From contig NZ_CP062946.1 of assembly GCF_014898095.1 (NCBI RefSeq), forward strand, positions 2,666,001 through 2,730,000: 64,000 nt of DNA, in the 5' to 3' direction. Both the position numbers and the translations under genes were made by a program. Under the pieces are notes generated by a model. The model saw nothing but the letters and a program-made list of their open reading frames with translations, searched no databases and was not told where the DNA came from. The DNA comes from Thalassotalea sp. LPB0316 (lineage in GTDB: Bacteria; Pseudomonadota; Gammaproteobacteria; Enterobacterales; Alteromonadaceae). This document shows, piece by piece, positions 31,699-41,252 of this stretch; the first letter of the stretch is position 1, and every line of letters starts with the position of its first letter.

Positions 31699-32313
31699 TT
31701 AGCCAAGAGCGAGCCAGATCCCTACCCCTACCATTAAGGTACCTGAAATTCGATTCATCAGTTTGACGTTATTGCCAGTTGAGAGGAAAATTCGCAGTGT
31801 TTTACCACCTGTTGCGTATAACATCATACAAACAAACTCACTACATAAAATCACAGACAACAAGATCAAGAGTTGAGGTACTAGTGCTTGTTCAGGGTCG
31901 ATAAAAGGTGGAAGTAGCGCGATCATAAAGCCCCACCCTTTCGGGTTGGACACCGCCGTAATTAACCCTTGAGCAAACAATTCAAACTTGCCAGTCTCCA
32001 CTTGGTTATTAATATCTATCGCCATCTTCCCTTTTGACATCCACATTTGATAACCCAAATATACAAGATAAGCGCCACCGATATACTTAAGTATGGCAAA
32101 TAACTCAGGATACTTAAGCATAACAGAGGCAACACCAATTACCGCAGAAATAGCTACAATTGCCACCCCCAGTAACTCACCTATCATCATGTACATAGTG
32201 CGACGAACGCCAACAGACATACCCAGTGTCATCGCAAGTGTCATACACATGCCAGGTGTTATAGAAACAAAAAAGAACGTAGGGATAAATATCGCAAGAA
32301 CAGCTAATTCCAT
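31699..32313 (-). CDS. LysE/RhtB family amino-acid exporter
   Basis: A 204-aa inner-membrane protein with six hydrophobic segments. The family pattern SITPGMCMTLAMTLGMSVGVRR at the N-terminus, KYIGGAYLVYLGYQMW and the mid-protein AVSNPKGWGF are typical. It would export an amino acid or homoserine lactone-like compound; the substrate cannot be read. It is monocistronic, ending at the tRNA array. A second member is at 47.1 kb. Confidence 0.9.
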   Translation of the reverse strand: MELAVLAIFIPTFFFVSITPGMCMTLAMTLGMSVGVRRTMYMMIGELLGVAIVAISAVIGVASVMLKYPELFAILKYIGGAYLVYLGYQMWMSKGKMAIDINNQVETGKFELFAQGLITAVSNPKGWGFMIALLPPFIDPEQALVPQLLILLSVILCSEFVCMMLYATGGKTLRIFLSTGNNVKLMNRISGTLMVGVGIWLALG

Positions 32314-32426
32314 AAATTAAGTAGGATTTTAGTTAAAACGCGAGGCTAACAAAATACGTTAACTAGGAGCAAGTAATTTATCGCTAATTTTGCAGAAATA
32401 ATCAAAGACACTTATACAATACAAAG

Positions 32427-32882
32427 CTACTGAGATCGACTATAAAAGTTATCAACTACTTGGGCTTTGTGTTGTTGACCGCTAGCATCGATAAATTCAA
32501 AGTCAACGATGATACGCCAGTACATTTGTGGTTCACTGCAACTACCAACAAAGCCATTGGCAATGAACTGCTTATCCGAGTTACCGATGTTGAACACCAA
32601 GGGGATTTTGCCCATGTACATAGAGACCCCTTCCAAGTATCCCGAGACTTTAGTCAATTGGGCAACATTCTCGATTTCAAGGGCAACGCTAAACAATGTT
32701 TCAGGTGATACTTGTTCTACATTGGTTAACAAACGCACTGAATATTTATCACTACTGACTAGGCATTCCACTTTACCGTTCAAACAAAAGCGAATTTGCT
32801 GCTCCTGCTCTGGTTTGGTCTGCTCACCACAAGCAGTGAACAAAAAAACAGCAGTTAATAATAGGGAAATAAATCGATTCAT
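32427..32882 (-). CDS. Predicted lipoprotein of unknown function
   Basis: A 151-aa protein with a lipoprotein signal (hydrophobic LLLTAVFLFTAC, lipobox FTAC with Cys18). The mature part is predicted beta-rich and has three further cysteines (CLNGKVEC and GSCSEP), which could form a disulfide. I do not recognise the domain. It is divergent from the cbb3 oxidase operon, sharing a 259-bp upstream region; a link to oxidase assembly is possible but only positional. Confidence 0.8.
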   Translation of the reverse strand: MNRFISLLLTAVFLFTACGEQTKPEQEQQIRFCLNGKVECLVSSDKYSVRLLTNVEQVSPETLFSVALEIENVAQLTKVSGYLEGVSMYMGKIPLVFNIGNSDKQFIANGFVGSCSEPQMYWRIIVDFEFIDASGQQHKAQVVDNFYSRSQ

Positions 32883-33141
32883 GGTGCTGATTTTATTAGA
32901 TTTAGCTAAATTTGTATATTTCGGTTAGCAAAATGTAACAAATCTTAACTTTTTTTTGATTTAGAACATGTTTTCGGCTTCAACGTAATGACTTTTGAAC
33001 TTGAGTTGCTTAATATTCAACACCGATTTAATCAATCTGTGCGCCTTGAGCAAAATTAGACTATAACTTAATCACATAGCTTGTTTTGTAATCGGCTTAC
33101 AAACCCATTTTTTTAATAATTATAAATGTGGAAACCTTAAC

Positions 33142-34566
33142 ATGAACCAAAGTAATACGTCGGCAGTTGACTACAACATGAATGTTGTCCGTCAGTTTAC
33201 TGTCATGACTGTGATCTGGGGATTCGTTGGTACGCTTGTTGGTGTTATTATCGCTGCTCAACTTATTTGGCCAGCGCTAAACTTCGACACGCCGTGGCTA
33301 ACGTATTCTCGTCTTCGTCCTCTCCATACCAATGCGGTAATATTCGCGTTTGGTACAAGTGCGCTTTTTGCTACCTCATATTACGTAGTACAAAGAACCT
33401 GTAAAACAGCATTATTTGCTCCTGGCCTTGCTTCTTTCACCTTCTGGGGTTGGCAGGCAATTATCGTTGCCGCAGCAATTACTCTGCCTTTAGGTTATAC
33501 AACAAGTAAAGAATACGCCGAACTAGAATGGCCAATCGATATCGCAATTGCGGTGGTATGGGTGTCATACGCTATAGTGTTCTTCGGTACTATCATTAAA
33601 CGCACGACTTCGCATATTTACGTTGCCAACTGGTTCTTTGGTGGTTTCATTATTACTGTTGCAGTACTTCATATCGGTAACTCAATGGCAATTCCTGTTT
33701 CTATGATGAAGTCATATTCGTTATACTCAGGTGCGATCGATGCAATGATGCAATGGTGGTACGGTCATAATGCTGTAGGTTTCCTATTAACAGCTGGTTT
33801 CTTGGGTATGATGTACTACTTCGTTCCTAAACAAGCTGAGCGTCCTGTTTATTCATACCGTTTATCTATCGTTCACTTCTGGGCGTTAGTTTCACTATAC
33901 ATTTGGGCTGGTCCTCACCACTTGCACTACACAGCGTTACCAGACTGGGCTCAGTCTTTAGGTATGGTAATGTCAGTTGTATTATTCCTTCCTTCTTGGG
34001 GTGGTATGATCAACGGTATCATGACGTTATCAGGTGCATGGCACAAGCTTCGCAGTGACCCTATTCTTCGTTTCTTAATCGTTTCATTGTCTTTCTATGG
34101 TATGTCTACGTTTGAAGGTCCAATGATGGCGATTAAATCAGTCAACGCATTATCTCACTACACTGACTGGACAATCGGTCACGTTCACTCTGGTGCGTTA
34201 GGTTGGGTTGCAATGGTTTCTATCGGTGCTATGTACCACTTGATTCCTATCCTATTTAATCAAGAGCGCATGTTTAGCGTTCGCTTAATCAACATTCACT
34301 TCTGGATGCACACTGCCGGTATTATTTTATACATCGTTGCTATGTGGATTTCAGGTGTAATGCAAGGTTTAATGTGGCGTGCGGTAAACGCTGACGGTAC
34401 ATTGACTTACAGCTTTGTTGAAAGTTTAACGGCGTCATACCCGTTCTACTTCATGCGTTTCTTAGGTGGTGCATTAGTAGTCGCTGGTTTCGTGATTATG
34501 ATGTACAACATGTTCAAAACTATTGGCGCTGAAAACGGTAGCCTTAAAAAAGTTGAAGCAGCTTAA
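33142..34566 (+). CDS. ccoN: cbb3-type cytochrome c oxidase subunit I
   Basis: The 474-aa catalytic subunit of the high-affinity oxygen-reducing oxidase, with about twelve membrane segments. His62 in [10 protein letters not shown] is a heme b ligand candidate. [10 protein letters not shown] carries a copper-B histidine and the cross-linked tyrosine region, [12 protein letters not shown] two more copper-B histidines, and the HFWMHTAG segment further heme ligands. Length is standard. It starts the ccoNOQP operon, 5-11 bp before ccoO. Confidence 0.97.
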   Translation: MNQSNTSAVDYNMNVVRQFTVMTVIWGFVGTLVGVIIAAQLIWPALNFDTPWLTYSRLRPLHTNAVIFAFGTSALFATSYYVVQRTCKTALFAPGLASFTFWGWQAIIVAAAITLPLGYTTSKEYAELEWPIDIAIAVVWVSYAIVFFGTIIKRTTSHIYVANWFFGGFIITVAVLHIGNSMAIPVSMMKSYSLYSGAIDAMMQWWYGHNAVGFLLTAGFLGMMYYFVPKQAERPVYSYRLSIVHFWALVSLYIWAGPHHLHYTALPDWAQSLGMVMSVVLFLPSWGGMINGIMTLSGAWHKLRSDPILRFLIVSLSFYGMSTFEGPMMAIKSVNALSHYTDWTIGHVHSGALGWVAMVSIGAMYHLIPILFNQERMFSVRLINIHFWMHTAGIILYIVAMWISGVMQGLMWRAVNADGTLTYSFVESLTASYPFYFMRFLGGALVVAGFVIMMYNMFKTIGAENGSLKKVEAA

Positions 34567-34577
34567 GGAGATTGAAC

Positions 34578-35222
34578 ATGCAAAACAAACATGAAAAATT
34601 AGAAAAACACATTGGCTGGTTCTTCGTAATTACTATTTTTGCGATCAGTATTGGTGGTTTAGTAGAAATTACTCCGCTTTTCTTCCAAAAAGAAACGACG
34701 CAGCCAGTTGATAACTTACGTCCTTATACAGCTTTAGAAATGGAAGGTCGAGACATCTACATCCGTGAAGGTTGTAACACTTGTCACAGTCAGATGATTC
34801 GTCCTTTCCGCGCTGAAACAGAACGCTATGGTCACTACAGTGTGGCTGGTGAGCACGTTTGGGAACACCCATTTTTATGGGGCTCTAAACGTACTGGTCC
34901 AGATTTAGCTCGCGTAGGTGGTCGTTACTCTGACGACTGGCATCGTGCGCACTTAATCGATCCTCGCTCTGTTGTTCCTGAGTCAAACATGCCTTCATTT
35001 AAATGGTTAGATGAAAACACGTTAGACGGTCAGTTAACAGGTAAGAAAATGGAAACATTTAACATGTTAACGCGTAACCGCACTCATAAAGATGAGAACG
35101 GCAACCCTATCCCACTTTACTCTGCTGAAGAAATCGCAGGCGCTAAAGCGGCGGTAGCTGGTAAAACTGAAATGGAAGCCTTGATTGCATACTTGCAGTC
35201 GCTAGGCCACGCATTGAAGTAA
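34578..35222 (+). CDS. ccoO: cbb3-type cytochrome c oxidase subunit II
   Basis: A 214-aa membrane-anchored mono-heme cytochrome c that passes electrons to CcoN. One N-terminal membrane helix (about residues 12-35) is followed by the heme c motif CNTCH (Cys66, Cys69, His70) and a distal methionine candidate in ESNMPSF. The ATG at 34578 is chosen because AAGGAG lies at the right distance; a TTG two codons earlier is rejected. Confidence 0.96.
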   Translation: MQNKHEKLEKHIGWFFVITIFAISIGGLVEITPLFFQKETTQPVDNLRPYTALEMEGRDIYIREGCNTCHSQMIRPFRAETERYGHYSVAGEHVWEHPFLWGSKRTGPDLARVGGRYSDDWHRAHLIDPRSVVPESNMPSFKWLDENTLDGQLTGKKMETFNMLTRNRTHKDENGNPIPLYSAEEIAGAKAAVAGKTEMEALIAYLQSLGHALK

Positions 35223-35226
35223 GACC

Positions 35227-35406
35227 ATGGATTACGGCACGTTAAGAGGGTTAATAGCCCTCCTTATATTGACACTTTTTATCATCATTGTGGTCTGGGC
35301 TTACAGCAAAAAACGCAACTCTTCGTTTGATAAAGCTGCAAACTCAATTTTCGAAGAAGATCGCAAAGAAGAAATTAACAAACAGGAGACTAATAATAAT
35401 GTCTAG
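35227..35406 (+). CDS. ccoQ: cbb3-type oxidase subunit IV (CcoQ)
   Basis: A 59-aa single-span protein (MDYGTLRGLIALLILTLF then VVWAYSKKRNSSFD) that stabilises the cbb3 complex. It fits CcoQ in size, position and the Tyr-Ser-Lys-Lys-Arg boundary after the helix. It begins 4 bp after ccoO and ends 8 bp inside ccoP in a different frame, so translation of the two is probably coupled. Confidence 0.92.
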   Translation: MDYGTLRGLIALLILTLFIIIVVWAYSKKRNSSFDKAANSIFEEDRKEEINKQETNNNV

Positions 35407-36448
35407 CTTCTGGAGTATTTGGATTACTGTTCTTACACTAGGAACGTTAGTAGGTTGTTACCTATTACTGCGTTGGTGTTTAAAGAACTTCGCAGGTGTT
35501 GAAGAAGGCGAGTCAATGGGACACACTTTCGACGGCATTGAAGAGCTTAACAACCCACTACCTAAATGGTGGAGTACGTTCTTCTTATTAACAATCATTT
35601 GGGGCTTCTTATACCTAGCGTTATACCCAGGTTTGGGTAACTTTGCCGGTCTATTAGGCTGGAAATCTTCAAACCAAGGCATCACAAGTATTGAAGAGTC
35701 TAAGCAATTAACTGAAGAGCGTTTAGCTGAAGGCTCTGGTGTATTAGTACAATACGACCGTGAAGTTGCACAAGCCAACGAAACCTTTGGTAAAATTTTC
35801 GCTAAATACGCAACTTATTCAATTGAAGATATTGCAGCAGCAAAAAGCGAAGAGATTGACTTTGATACACGTGACTACGACGCCCTTTCAGCAGAGCAAC
35901 AAGCCTTAGTAGATCGCAGTGAAGCATTAAAGGTTGGTCAACGTTTATTCCTACAAAACTGTTCACAATGTCACGGCTCTGATGCTCGTGGTACTACTGG
36001 CTTCCCTAACCTTACCGACGACGATTGGTTATACGATCACTCGCCTGCTGGCATTAAGTACACCTTAATGGAAGGTCGCAAGGCGCAAGGCATGATTGCT
36101 TGGGGTACAATGCTAGGTGGCGAAGAAGGTGTTAAAGACGTAGCTGCTTATGTATTAAGCTTAAGCGGTCGTGATGCAAAAGAAGGCAATGCGGAAGCGG
36201 GTAAAGCCAAATACGCAATGTGTCAAGCATGTCACGGAGCTAGCGGTGAAGGCAGTGCAGCTATGGGTATCGACCTAGGCGCACCTCGCTTAAACGACAA
36301 CATCTGGTTATACGGCGGCAGTGAACGCGCCGTTCAAGAATCTATCAGAAATGGTCGTGCTGGTGTGATGCCTGCTTGGAAAGACATCTTAGGCGAAGAA
36401 AAAGTACACGTTATCAGTGCTTATGTTCATAGCTTAAAAGAAAAATAA
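35399..36448 (+). CDS. ccoP: cbb3-type cytochrome c oxidase subunit III (di-heme)
   Basis: A 349-aa membrane-anchored di-heme cytochrome c. Two N-terminal membrane helices (about residues 5-25 and 58-78) precede two cytochrome c domains with CSQCH (Cys188-His192) and CQACH (Cys275-His279). Axial methionines are probable in GMIAWG and GVMPAW. The ATG at 35399 follows AGGAG; the frame extends upstream to 35288 but that part overlaps ccoQ and is rejected. A strong terminator follows. Confidence 0.96.
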   Translation: MSSFWSIWITVLTLGTLVGCYLLLRWCLKNFAGVEEGESMGHTFDGIEELNNPLPKWWSTFFLLTIIWGFLYLALYPGLGNFAGLLGWKSSNQGITSIEESKQLTEERLAEGSGVLVQYDREVAQANETFGKIFAKYATYSIEDIAAAKSEEIDFDTRDYDALSAEQQALVDRSEALKVGQRLFLQNCSQCHGSDARGTTGFPNLTDDDWLYDHSPAGIKYTLMEGRKAQGMIAWGTMLGGEEGVKDVAAYVLSLSGRDAKEGNAEAGKAKYAMCQACHGASGEGSAAMGIDLGAPRLNDNIWLYGGSERAVQESIRNGRAGVMPAWKDILGEEKVHVISAYVHSLKEK

Positions 36449-36468
36449 TGTGAGTTTCACATAGTCTA

Positions 36469-36498
36469 AAGCCCCGTTAATTAACGGGGCTTTTTTTT
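36469..36498 (+). terminator. Terminator after ccoP
   Basis: AAGCCCCGTTAA (36469-36480) and its perfect complement (36481-36492) form a 12-bp palindrome followed by eight T residues. It separates ccoNOQP from the maturation genes ccoH-ccoI-ccoS. Confidence 0.95.
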
Positions 36499-36586
36499 GA
36501 CTAAAATCAAACTAAATCATTGACTTTTTCTTGGTTGCAAGACGTAAAACAAGTACAATAATGAAAATTTTTTAAGTGTATTTTTT

Positions 36587-37081
36587 ATGAAAACATCTTG
36601 GTACAAAGAGCCTTGGGCTTGGTTGGTATTTTTTCTTCCTTTTTCTGCAGTAGTTGCCGGTATTACAACCTTATTCATCGCACTTGATGATCCTGATGAA
36701 CTAGTTGCTGGTGACTATTACAAAAAAGGTAAAGCCATAAATATGCAAGTGTCTAAAGTAAAAATGGCACAAAAATTAGGCATGCGCTTCGAACTAAAGC
36801 TCGCCAACAACGAGTTAGTTATCAAACCAACGGGCATTGAAAAAGTTTTTCCTGTGTTAAACATCAACTTCTTTCACCCTACACTGGCAGAAAACGACTT
36901 CTATTTAGCCTTAACGCCAGATGGTAACGGTCACTTTCGCCATCAATTCGACCAACCAGTAAAAGGTAAATGGAAAATTACCATTAGCTCATTTGAAGAC
37001 ACCTGGAAAATCCAGCAAGACGTATATTTACCACAAACAAACTTTATCGATATTAAGCCGGATCCTGCAAAAGCAAACTAA
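36587..37081 (+). CDS. ccoH: cbb3 oxidase assembly protein FixH/CcoH
   Basis: A 164-aa protein with one N-terminal membrane helix (about residues 11-33, after MKTSWYKEPWAW) and a periplasmic beta domain. The YKEPWxW start, DPDELVAGDYYKKGKAIN and the C-terminal QDVYLP fit FixH. It is needed for cbb3 assembly in other bacteria. Its stop overlaps the ccoI start by 1 bp (TAATG). Confidence 0.92.
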   Translation: MKTSWYKEPWAWLVFFLPFSAVVAGITTLFIALDDPDELVAGDYYKKGKAINMQVSKVKMAQKLGMRFELKLANNELVIKPTGIEKVFPVLNINFFHPTLAENDFYLALTPDGNGHFRHQFDQPVKGKWKITISSFEDTWKIQQDVYLPQTNFIDIKPDPAKAN

Positions 37082-39474
37082 TGACCATTCACTGCTTTCA
37101 CTGTGACGAGCCCGTGCCAAGCGGGCTTGACTTATCTGTTACCATTAATCAAAAAGTTCAACCAATGTGTTGTATTGGTTGCCAAGCCGTTGCGCAAACC
37201 ATTGTTGATAATGGCCTGACTGACTATTACAAGTTTAGAACCGAGCCCGCCAATAAAGGTGAAGTACTTGTTCCTGAGCAATTAAATAAGCATAAGTTGC
37301 TCGACGATGAAGCCCTGCAAAATGAGTTTATTCATCAAGACGGCGATATCAAAGAGTCGATCTTAACCGTTGATAATATCAGTTGTGCCGCCTGTGCTTG
37401 GTTAATTGAAATGAAAATCTCCAAGCTTGATGGTGTCAAGCAAATCAATGTTAATGCGACAACGCAACGAGCTACCGTAAAATGGTTTGACGACCAAATA
37501 AAGCTCAGTGATATTTTATCAGCAATTGATGCCATTGGTTACCACGCCCTACCGTTTAAAGCCAGCACCGCTGAAGAGCTTAACCAACAACAAAGCAAAG
37601 CCTTTATTAAGCGATTGGGGATCTCTGGCATCTTAATGATGCAGGTTATGATGATAGCCATTGGTTTATATTTCGGGGCGTTTTCAGATATGTCTGAGCA
37701 CAACCTGACCTACTTGCGTTGGGCAAGCTTGATTCTCTCGTTACCTATAGTCACTTATGGTGCATTTCCATTCTATACCGGCGCAATAAACGCCTTACGG
37801 GCTCGTCGATTATCGATGGATGTGCCAGTCTCAATTGCGATATCATTGGCCTATACAGCCAGTGTTTGGGCAACTGCAACCCGCCAAGGTGAGGTGTACT
37901 TTGAATCAGTCTCTATGTTCACTTTTCTCTTGCTCATTGGTAAGTTTTTAGAATTTAGAGCTCGTAATCGCGCCGCGCAAGTATCTGCGAACCTATTGAA
38001 ACTCATGCCTTTATCGGCAACAGTACTACAAGATGGTCAACCAAAGCTGATCGCGGCTAAAAAGCTTGCTGTCCATGATCAAGTTATCATTAAGCCTGGC
38101 GAGACGATTCCTGCAGACGGCTTAATTGTTCACGGTAGCTCACAAATCAATGAAGCTATGCTATCGGGCGAGCAAAAACCGGTGACTAAAACCCAAGGTG
38201 AAAAAGTGTTTGCCGGCACTATTAATGGCGATGGCAACATAACCATTAGTGTTACAAGCTTGATGAGCGACTCATTCTTAAGCCAACTTATCCGATTAAG
38301 TGAAGCGGCTCAAAGCTATAAGCCTAAGCTCGCTCAGTTCTCAGACAAAATTGCGCAGTATTTTGTAGCACTAATCTTAGTTATGGCATCGATTACCGCA
38401 CTATATTGGGGTCAACACATGCCAAGTGAGGCATTTTGGATCACGCTCTCGGTATTAGTTGCAACCTGCCCTTGTGCGCTTTCACTAGCAACACCCACAG
38501 CATTAACTTGTGCTACGACTAAACTCAATCGCTCGGGAATTATGATCAAATCGGCACATGTCATGGAAGCGATGCCACAAATCGATTTATATGCCTTCGA
38601 TAAAACGGGAACGCTAACAACAGGCGACTTCACCATTTCACAAGTTGTACTTTTTGACTCGCCCTATACTGAAAAAGAGTTGCTACCCATTATAGCCAGT
38701 GCTGAGGCCTACTCTGAGCATCCGATTGCTAAAGCATTCCATAGCTACTTTGATAGCCAAACAGAAGTGGACAAGGTTGAAATTGTTGCAGGTTGCGGTG
38801 TTAACGCCCAATACAAGGGCCAACAATTAACTATTGGTAAAGCATCATGGATCCTTTCACAAACTATCGATAACACTCATGAGCAGTCACATCGAGATGC
38901 TTCGTGTTTAGTTTTACTTAATGGCCGACTTATTAGTGCTATTTATTTGACTGATACCATTAGAGAGGATGCTGTAACGCTCTTATCGTCACTAAAATCA
39001 GCACACTGTAAAACCTTGTTGCTATCAGGTGACAACCAAGCCGGCTGCCAACAAGTCATTGACACCTTGCCTCTTGATGAAGCTCACAGTCAATTAACTG
39101 CCAAGGATAAAATGGCACAACTTACCGAAAAGCAAAAACAATACAAAGTTGCAATGGTTGGCGATGGCATTAACGACACGCCTGTGTTTAGTGCCGCTCA
39201 TTTATCGATTGCTATGGGCAGTGGTGCTGATATTGCAAAACACGGTGCAGATGTTATTTTGTTAAACAACAAATTGGGCTCAATTGCTACTTTATTAGAC
39301 GTTGCTACACGCACCAAAAAGATTATTCGTCAAAACTACATGTGGGCTTTTGGCTATAATGCGATTGTTTTGCCGCTTGCTATGTCAGGCCACATTACGC
39401 CGTATCTTGCTGTTATAGGTATGTCAGCAAGTTCTATTTTGGTGGTAACTAACTCATTGAGGTTATTGAAATGA
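37081..39474 (+). CDS. ccoI: Copper-exporting P1B-type ATPase CcoI/FixI
   Basis: A 797-aa P-type ATPase that supplies copper for cbb3 oxidase. An N-terminal cysteine cluster (CFHCDEP and CCIGC, residues 5-34) is followed by a heavy-metal-associated domain with CAAC (102-105). Then come eight membrane helices with the CPC site (463-465), the phosphorylation motif DKTGT (Asp507), SEHPIAKA and GDGINDTP. It overlaps ccoS by 4 bp. The extra N-terminal domain distinguishes it from CopA. Confidence 0.95.
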   Translation: MTIHCFHCDEPVPSGLDLSVTINQKVQPMCCIGCQAVAQTIVDNGLTDYYKFRTEPANKGEVLVPEQLNKHKLLDDEALQNEFIHQDGDIKESILTVDNISCAACAWLIEMKISKLDGVKQINVNATTQRATVKWFDDQIKLSDILSAIDAIGYHALPFKASTAEELNQQQSKAFIKRLGISGILMMQVMMIAIGLYFGAFSDMSEHNLTYLRWASLILSLPIVTYGAFPFYTGAINALRARRLSMDVPVSIAISLAYTASVWATATRQGEVYFESVSMFTFLLLIGKFLEFRARNRAAQVSANLLKLMPLSATVLQDGQPKLIAAKKLAVHDQVIIKPGETIPADGLIVHGSSQINEAMLSGEQKPVTKTQGEKVFAGTINGDGNITISVTSLMSDSFLSQLIRLSEAAQSYKPKLAQFSDKIAQYFVALILVMASITALYWGQHMPSEAFWITLSVLVATCPCALSLATPTALTCATTKLNRSGIMIKSAHVMEAMPQIDLYAFDKTGTLTTGDFTISQVVLFDSPYTEKELLPIIASAEAYSEHPIAKAFHSYFDSQTEVDKVEIVAGCGVNAQYKGQQLTIGKASWILSQTIDNTHEQSHRDASCLVLLNGRLISAIYLTDTIREDAVTLLSSLKSAHCKTLLLSGDNQAGCQQVIDTLPLDEAHSQLTAKDKMAQLTEKQKQYKVAMVGDGINDTPVFSAAHLSIAMGSGADIAKHGADVILLNNKLGSIATLLDVATRTKKIIRQNYMWAFGYNAIVLPLAMSGHITPYLAVIGMSASSILVVTNSLRLLK

Positions 39475-39674
39475 CGGTAATCTATGTTCTGATCCCAATC
39501 GCGGTCTTGTTGACTATTATTGGTATTTACCTGTTCTTTTGGGCAGTAAAGTCTGAACAGTTTGACGATCTTGAAAAGGAAGGAATGAGCATCCTTTACG
39601 ACGAAGACAAACAAGCTTCAAATGACACGACTAAGCCGACAGAGAATACGCCAAAAGATCCGCATGAGCTTTGA
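39471..39674 (+). CDS. ccoS: cbb3 oxidase maturation protein CcoS
   Basis: A 67-aa protein with one membrane helix (IPIAVLLTIIGIYLFFWAV) followed directly by KSEQFDDLEKEGMSILYDED, the hallmark of CcoS. It is required for cofactor insertion in related systems. It overlaps ccoI by 4 bp and the next gene by about 11 bp. Confidence 0.95.
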   Translation: MTVIYVLIPIAVLLTIIGIYLFFWAVKSEQFDDLEKEGMSILYDEDKQASNDTTKPTENTPKDPHEL

Positions 39675-40338
39675 TTATTTATCGGCATTTGTTGTTGGTT
39701 TATTAGGTGCTGGTCATTGCCTAGGCATGTGTGGTGGCATCACAGGTATGCTAACCAATGCAATTGGTCCGGATGCCTCCCATCAAAAACTAAAACTCGT
39801 CGTCGGCTACCATCTCGGCCGCTTATCGTCTTATGGTTTAATTGGTGCTATTGTTGGCTTTAGCAGTTCTTTAGCGGTAAAAAGTGGCGGGATTAATGCT
39901 AATTTTCTGCATATACTCTCGGCTATTTTCTTAATATTGCTCGGTTTTTATATTGCCCAATGGTGGCAGGTCGTTGGTAAAATCGAGCTTATCGGCAAAA
40001 AACTCTGGCAGTACATTGCGCCATTAGCGAAACACTTCCTGCCCGTTCGAACCCCGCTGCAAGCATTGGGCCTTGGTGCGTTGTGGGGTTGGTTACCTTG
40101 CGGTCTAGTTTATTCAATGTTGACGTGGGCACTAGCTAGCGGCAGTGCGATGAACGGTGGCCTGATATTAATATGCTTTGGTCTTGGTACATTACCAGCA
40201 CTTATTTCAATGTCTTATGGTATTGATTATGTTCAATCGTTAATGCGCAATAGTTTGTTACGCAAATGTACTGGCTTGGCAATGATTGCTTATGGTGGTT
40301 ACACCTTACTCATTGCATCTACACAACTGATTAATTAG
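39664..40338 (+). CDS. Sulfite exporter TauE/SafE family membrane protein
   Basis: A 224-aa inner-membrane protein with about six helices. The N-terminal GLLGAGHCLGMCGGITGML and the central LGALWGWLPCGLVYSML carry conserved cysteines typical of the subgroup found beside cbb3 oxidase genes. A role in metal or thiol handling during oxidase assembly is suspected for this subgroup but not proven. I prefer the ATG at 39664 (MSFDYL) to 39622. It is the last gene of the ccoHIS operon. Confidence 0.88.
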   Translation: MSFDYLSAFVVGLLGAGHCLGMCGGITGMLTNAIGPDASHQKLKLVVGYHLGRLSSYGLIGAIVGFSSSLAVKSGGINANFLHILSAIFLILLGFYIAQWWQVVGKIELIGKKLWQYIAPLAKHFLPVRTPLQALGLGALWGWLPCGLVYSMLTWALASGSAMNGGLILICFGLGTLPALISMSYGIDYVQSLMRNSLLRKCTGLAMIAYGGYTLLIASTQLIN

Positions 40339-40374
40339 AATACCGTCATTAAAGGATTTATCGCTAGGTCATTC

Positions 40375-41094
40375 ATGTCATCAAAAAATTGCGCCACTCA
40401 ACAGCACATCCATTGCCAAAATTGCAGTATTAGTGAGCTTTGCTTACCTTTTTCCTTAAATGATCAAGAGCTCGACTTGCTCGATAAAATCATTGACAGA
40501 AAAAAGCCCGTGCACAAAGGTGACAAATTATTCCAAAATGGTGAACCATTGAATTCACTTTTTGCAGTGAGAACAGGCACCTTTAAAACCTACATTATTG
40601 ACAGCCAAGGTGAAGAGCAAATTACGGGGTTTCACCTACCAGGAGATTTGCTTGGTTTTGATGCGATCGCCAATAAAACTCACCCGAGTTTTGCCCAAGC
40701 GCTAGAGACGGCAATGGTCTGTGAAATTCCTTTCACGACGCTCGACCTACTGTCAAACAATATGCCGAAATTACGAACGCAAATCTATCGTTTGATGAGT
40801 GACGAAATAAAAACCGACCAAGAAATGTTATCTTTGCTCAACAGAAAGAACGCTGAACAGCGGTTAGCGACTTTTATCGCCATGTTAAGTAACCGTCAGA
40901 AAGCTCGTGGTTTATCACCGTATGAATTCAGACTGTCAATGACACGCGGTGATGTAGGGAATTATTTAGGCTTAACAGTAGAAACGATTTCTCGATTGTT
41001 AAATCGTTTTGATAAACAAGGCCTGTTAACCGTTAACGGTAAGTTTATTACGATCAACGATATTGATGAACTAGCTCAATTAGCGGGTATGTAA
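40375..41094 (+). CDS. fnr: Anaerobic regulator FNR
   Basis: A 239-aa CRP/FNR-family regulator with an oxygen-sensitive 4Fe-4S cluster. Cys14, Cys17 and Cys23 ([10 protein letters not shown]) and Cys116 in AMVCEIPF are the expected ligands. The C-terminal helix-turn-helix has [11 protein letters not shown], which gives the E-SR recognition residues for TTGAT half-sites. It is 36 bp after the TauE-like gene and next to the oxidase cluster it may control; in Shewanella the ortholog is called EtrA. Confidence 0.96.
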   Translation: MSSKNCATQQHIHCQNCSISELCLPFSLNDQELDLLDKIIDRKKPVHKGDKLFQNGEPLNSLFAVRTGTFKTYIIDSQGEEQITGFHLPGDLLGFDAIANKTHPSFAQALETAMVCEIPFTTLDLLSNNMPKLRTQIYRLMSDEIKTDQEMLSLLNRKNAEQRLATFIAMLSNRQKARGLSPYEFRLSMTRGDVGNYLGLTVETISRLLNRFDKQGLLTVNGKFITINDIDELAQLAGM

Positions 41095-41252
41095 TACTCG
41101 CTAGTTTGCTCCCTCCCGCTTTTTCTGAATTTCTCCTATACTAAGCATCAGTAGCAAGAATTTTCTTATGCTAAATTTTGATTTATAACAAAGCTTTAAG
41201 CTATATTCTTTGTCATAGTAGCGTTAACACTTTGTTGAATCGGTATAAAATA

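Noticed and set aside
33046..33059. Possible FNR box upstream of ccoN (TTGAGCAAAATTAG)
   Set aside because: Only 7 of 10 informative bases match TTGATNNNNATCAA, and its position does not line up with a clear -10. FNR control is plausible from gene context but not supported by this site.
35288..35398. Upstream extension of ccoP from a TTG at 35288
   Set aside because: It overlaps ccoQ out of frame, its basic sequence is unlike CcoP, and the ATG at 35399 has a proper ribosome site.
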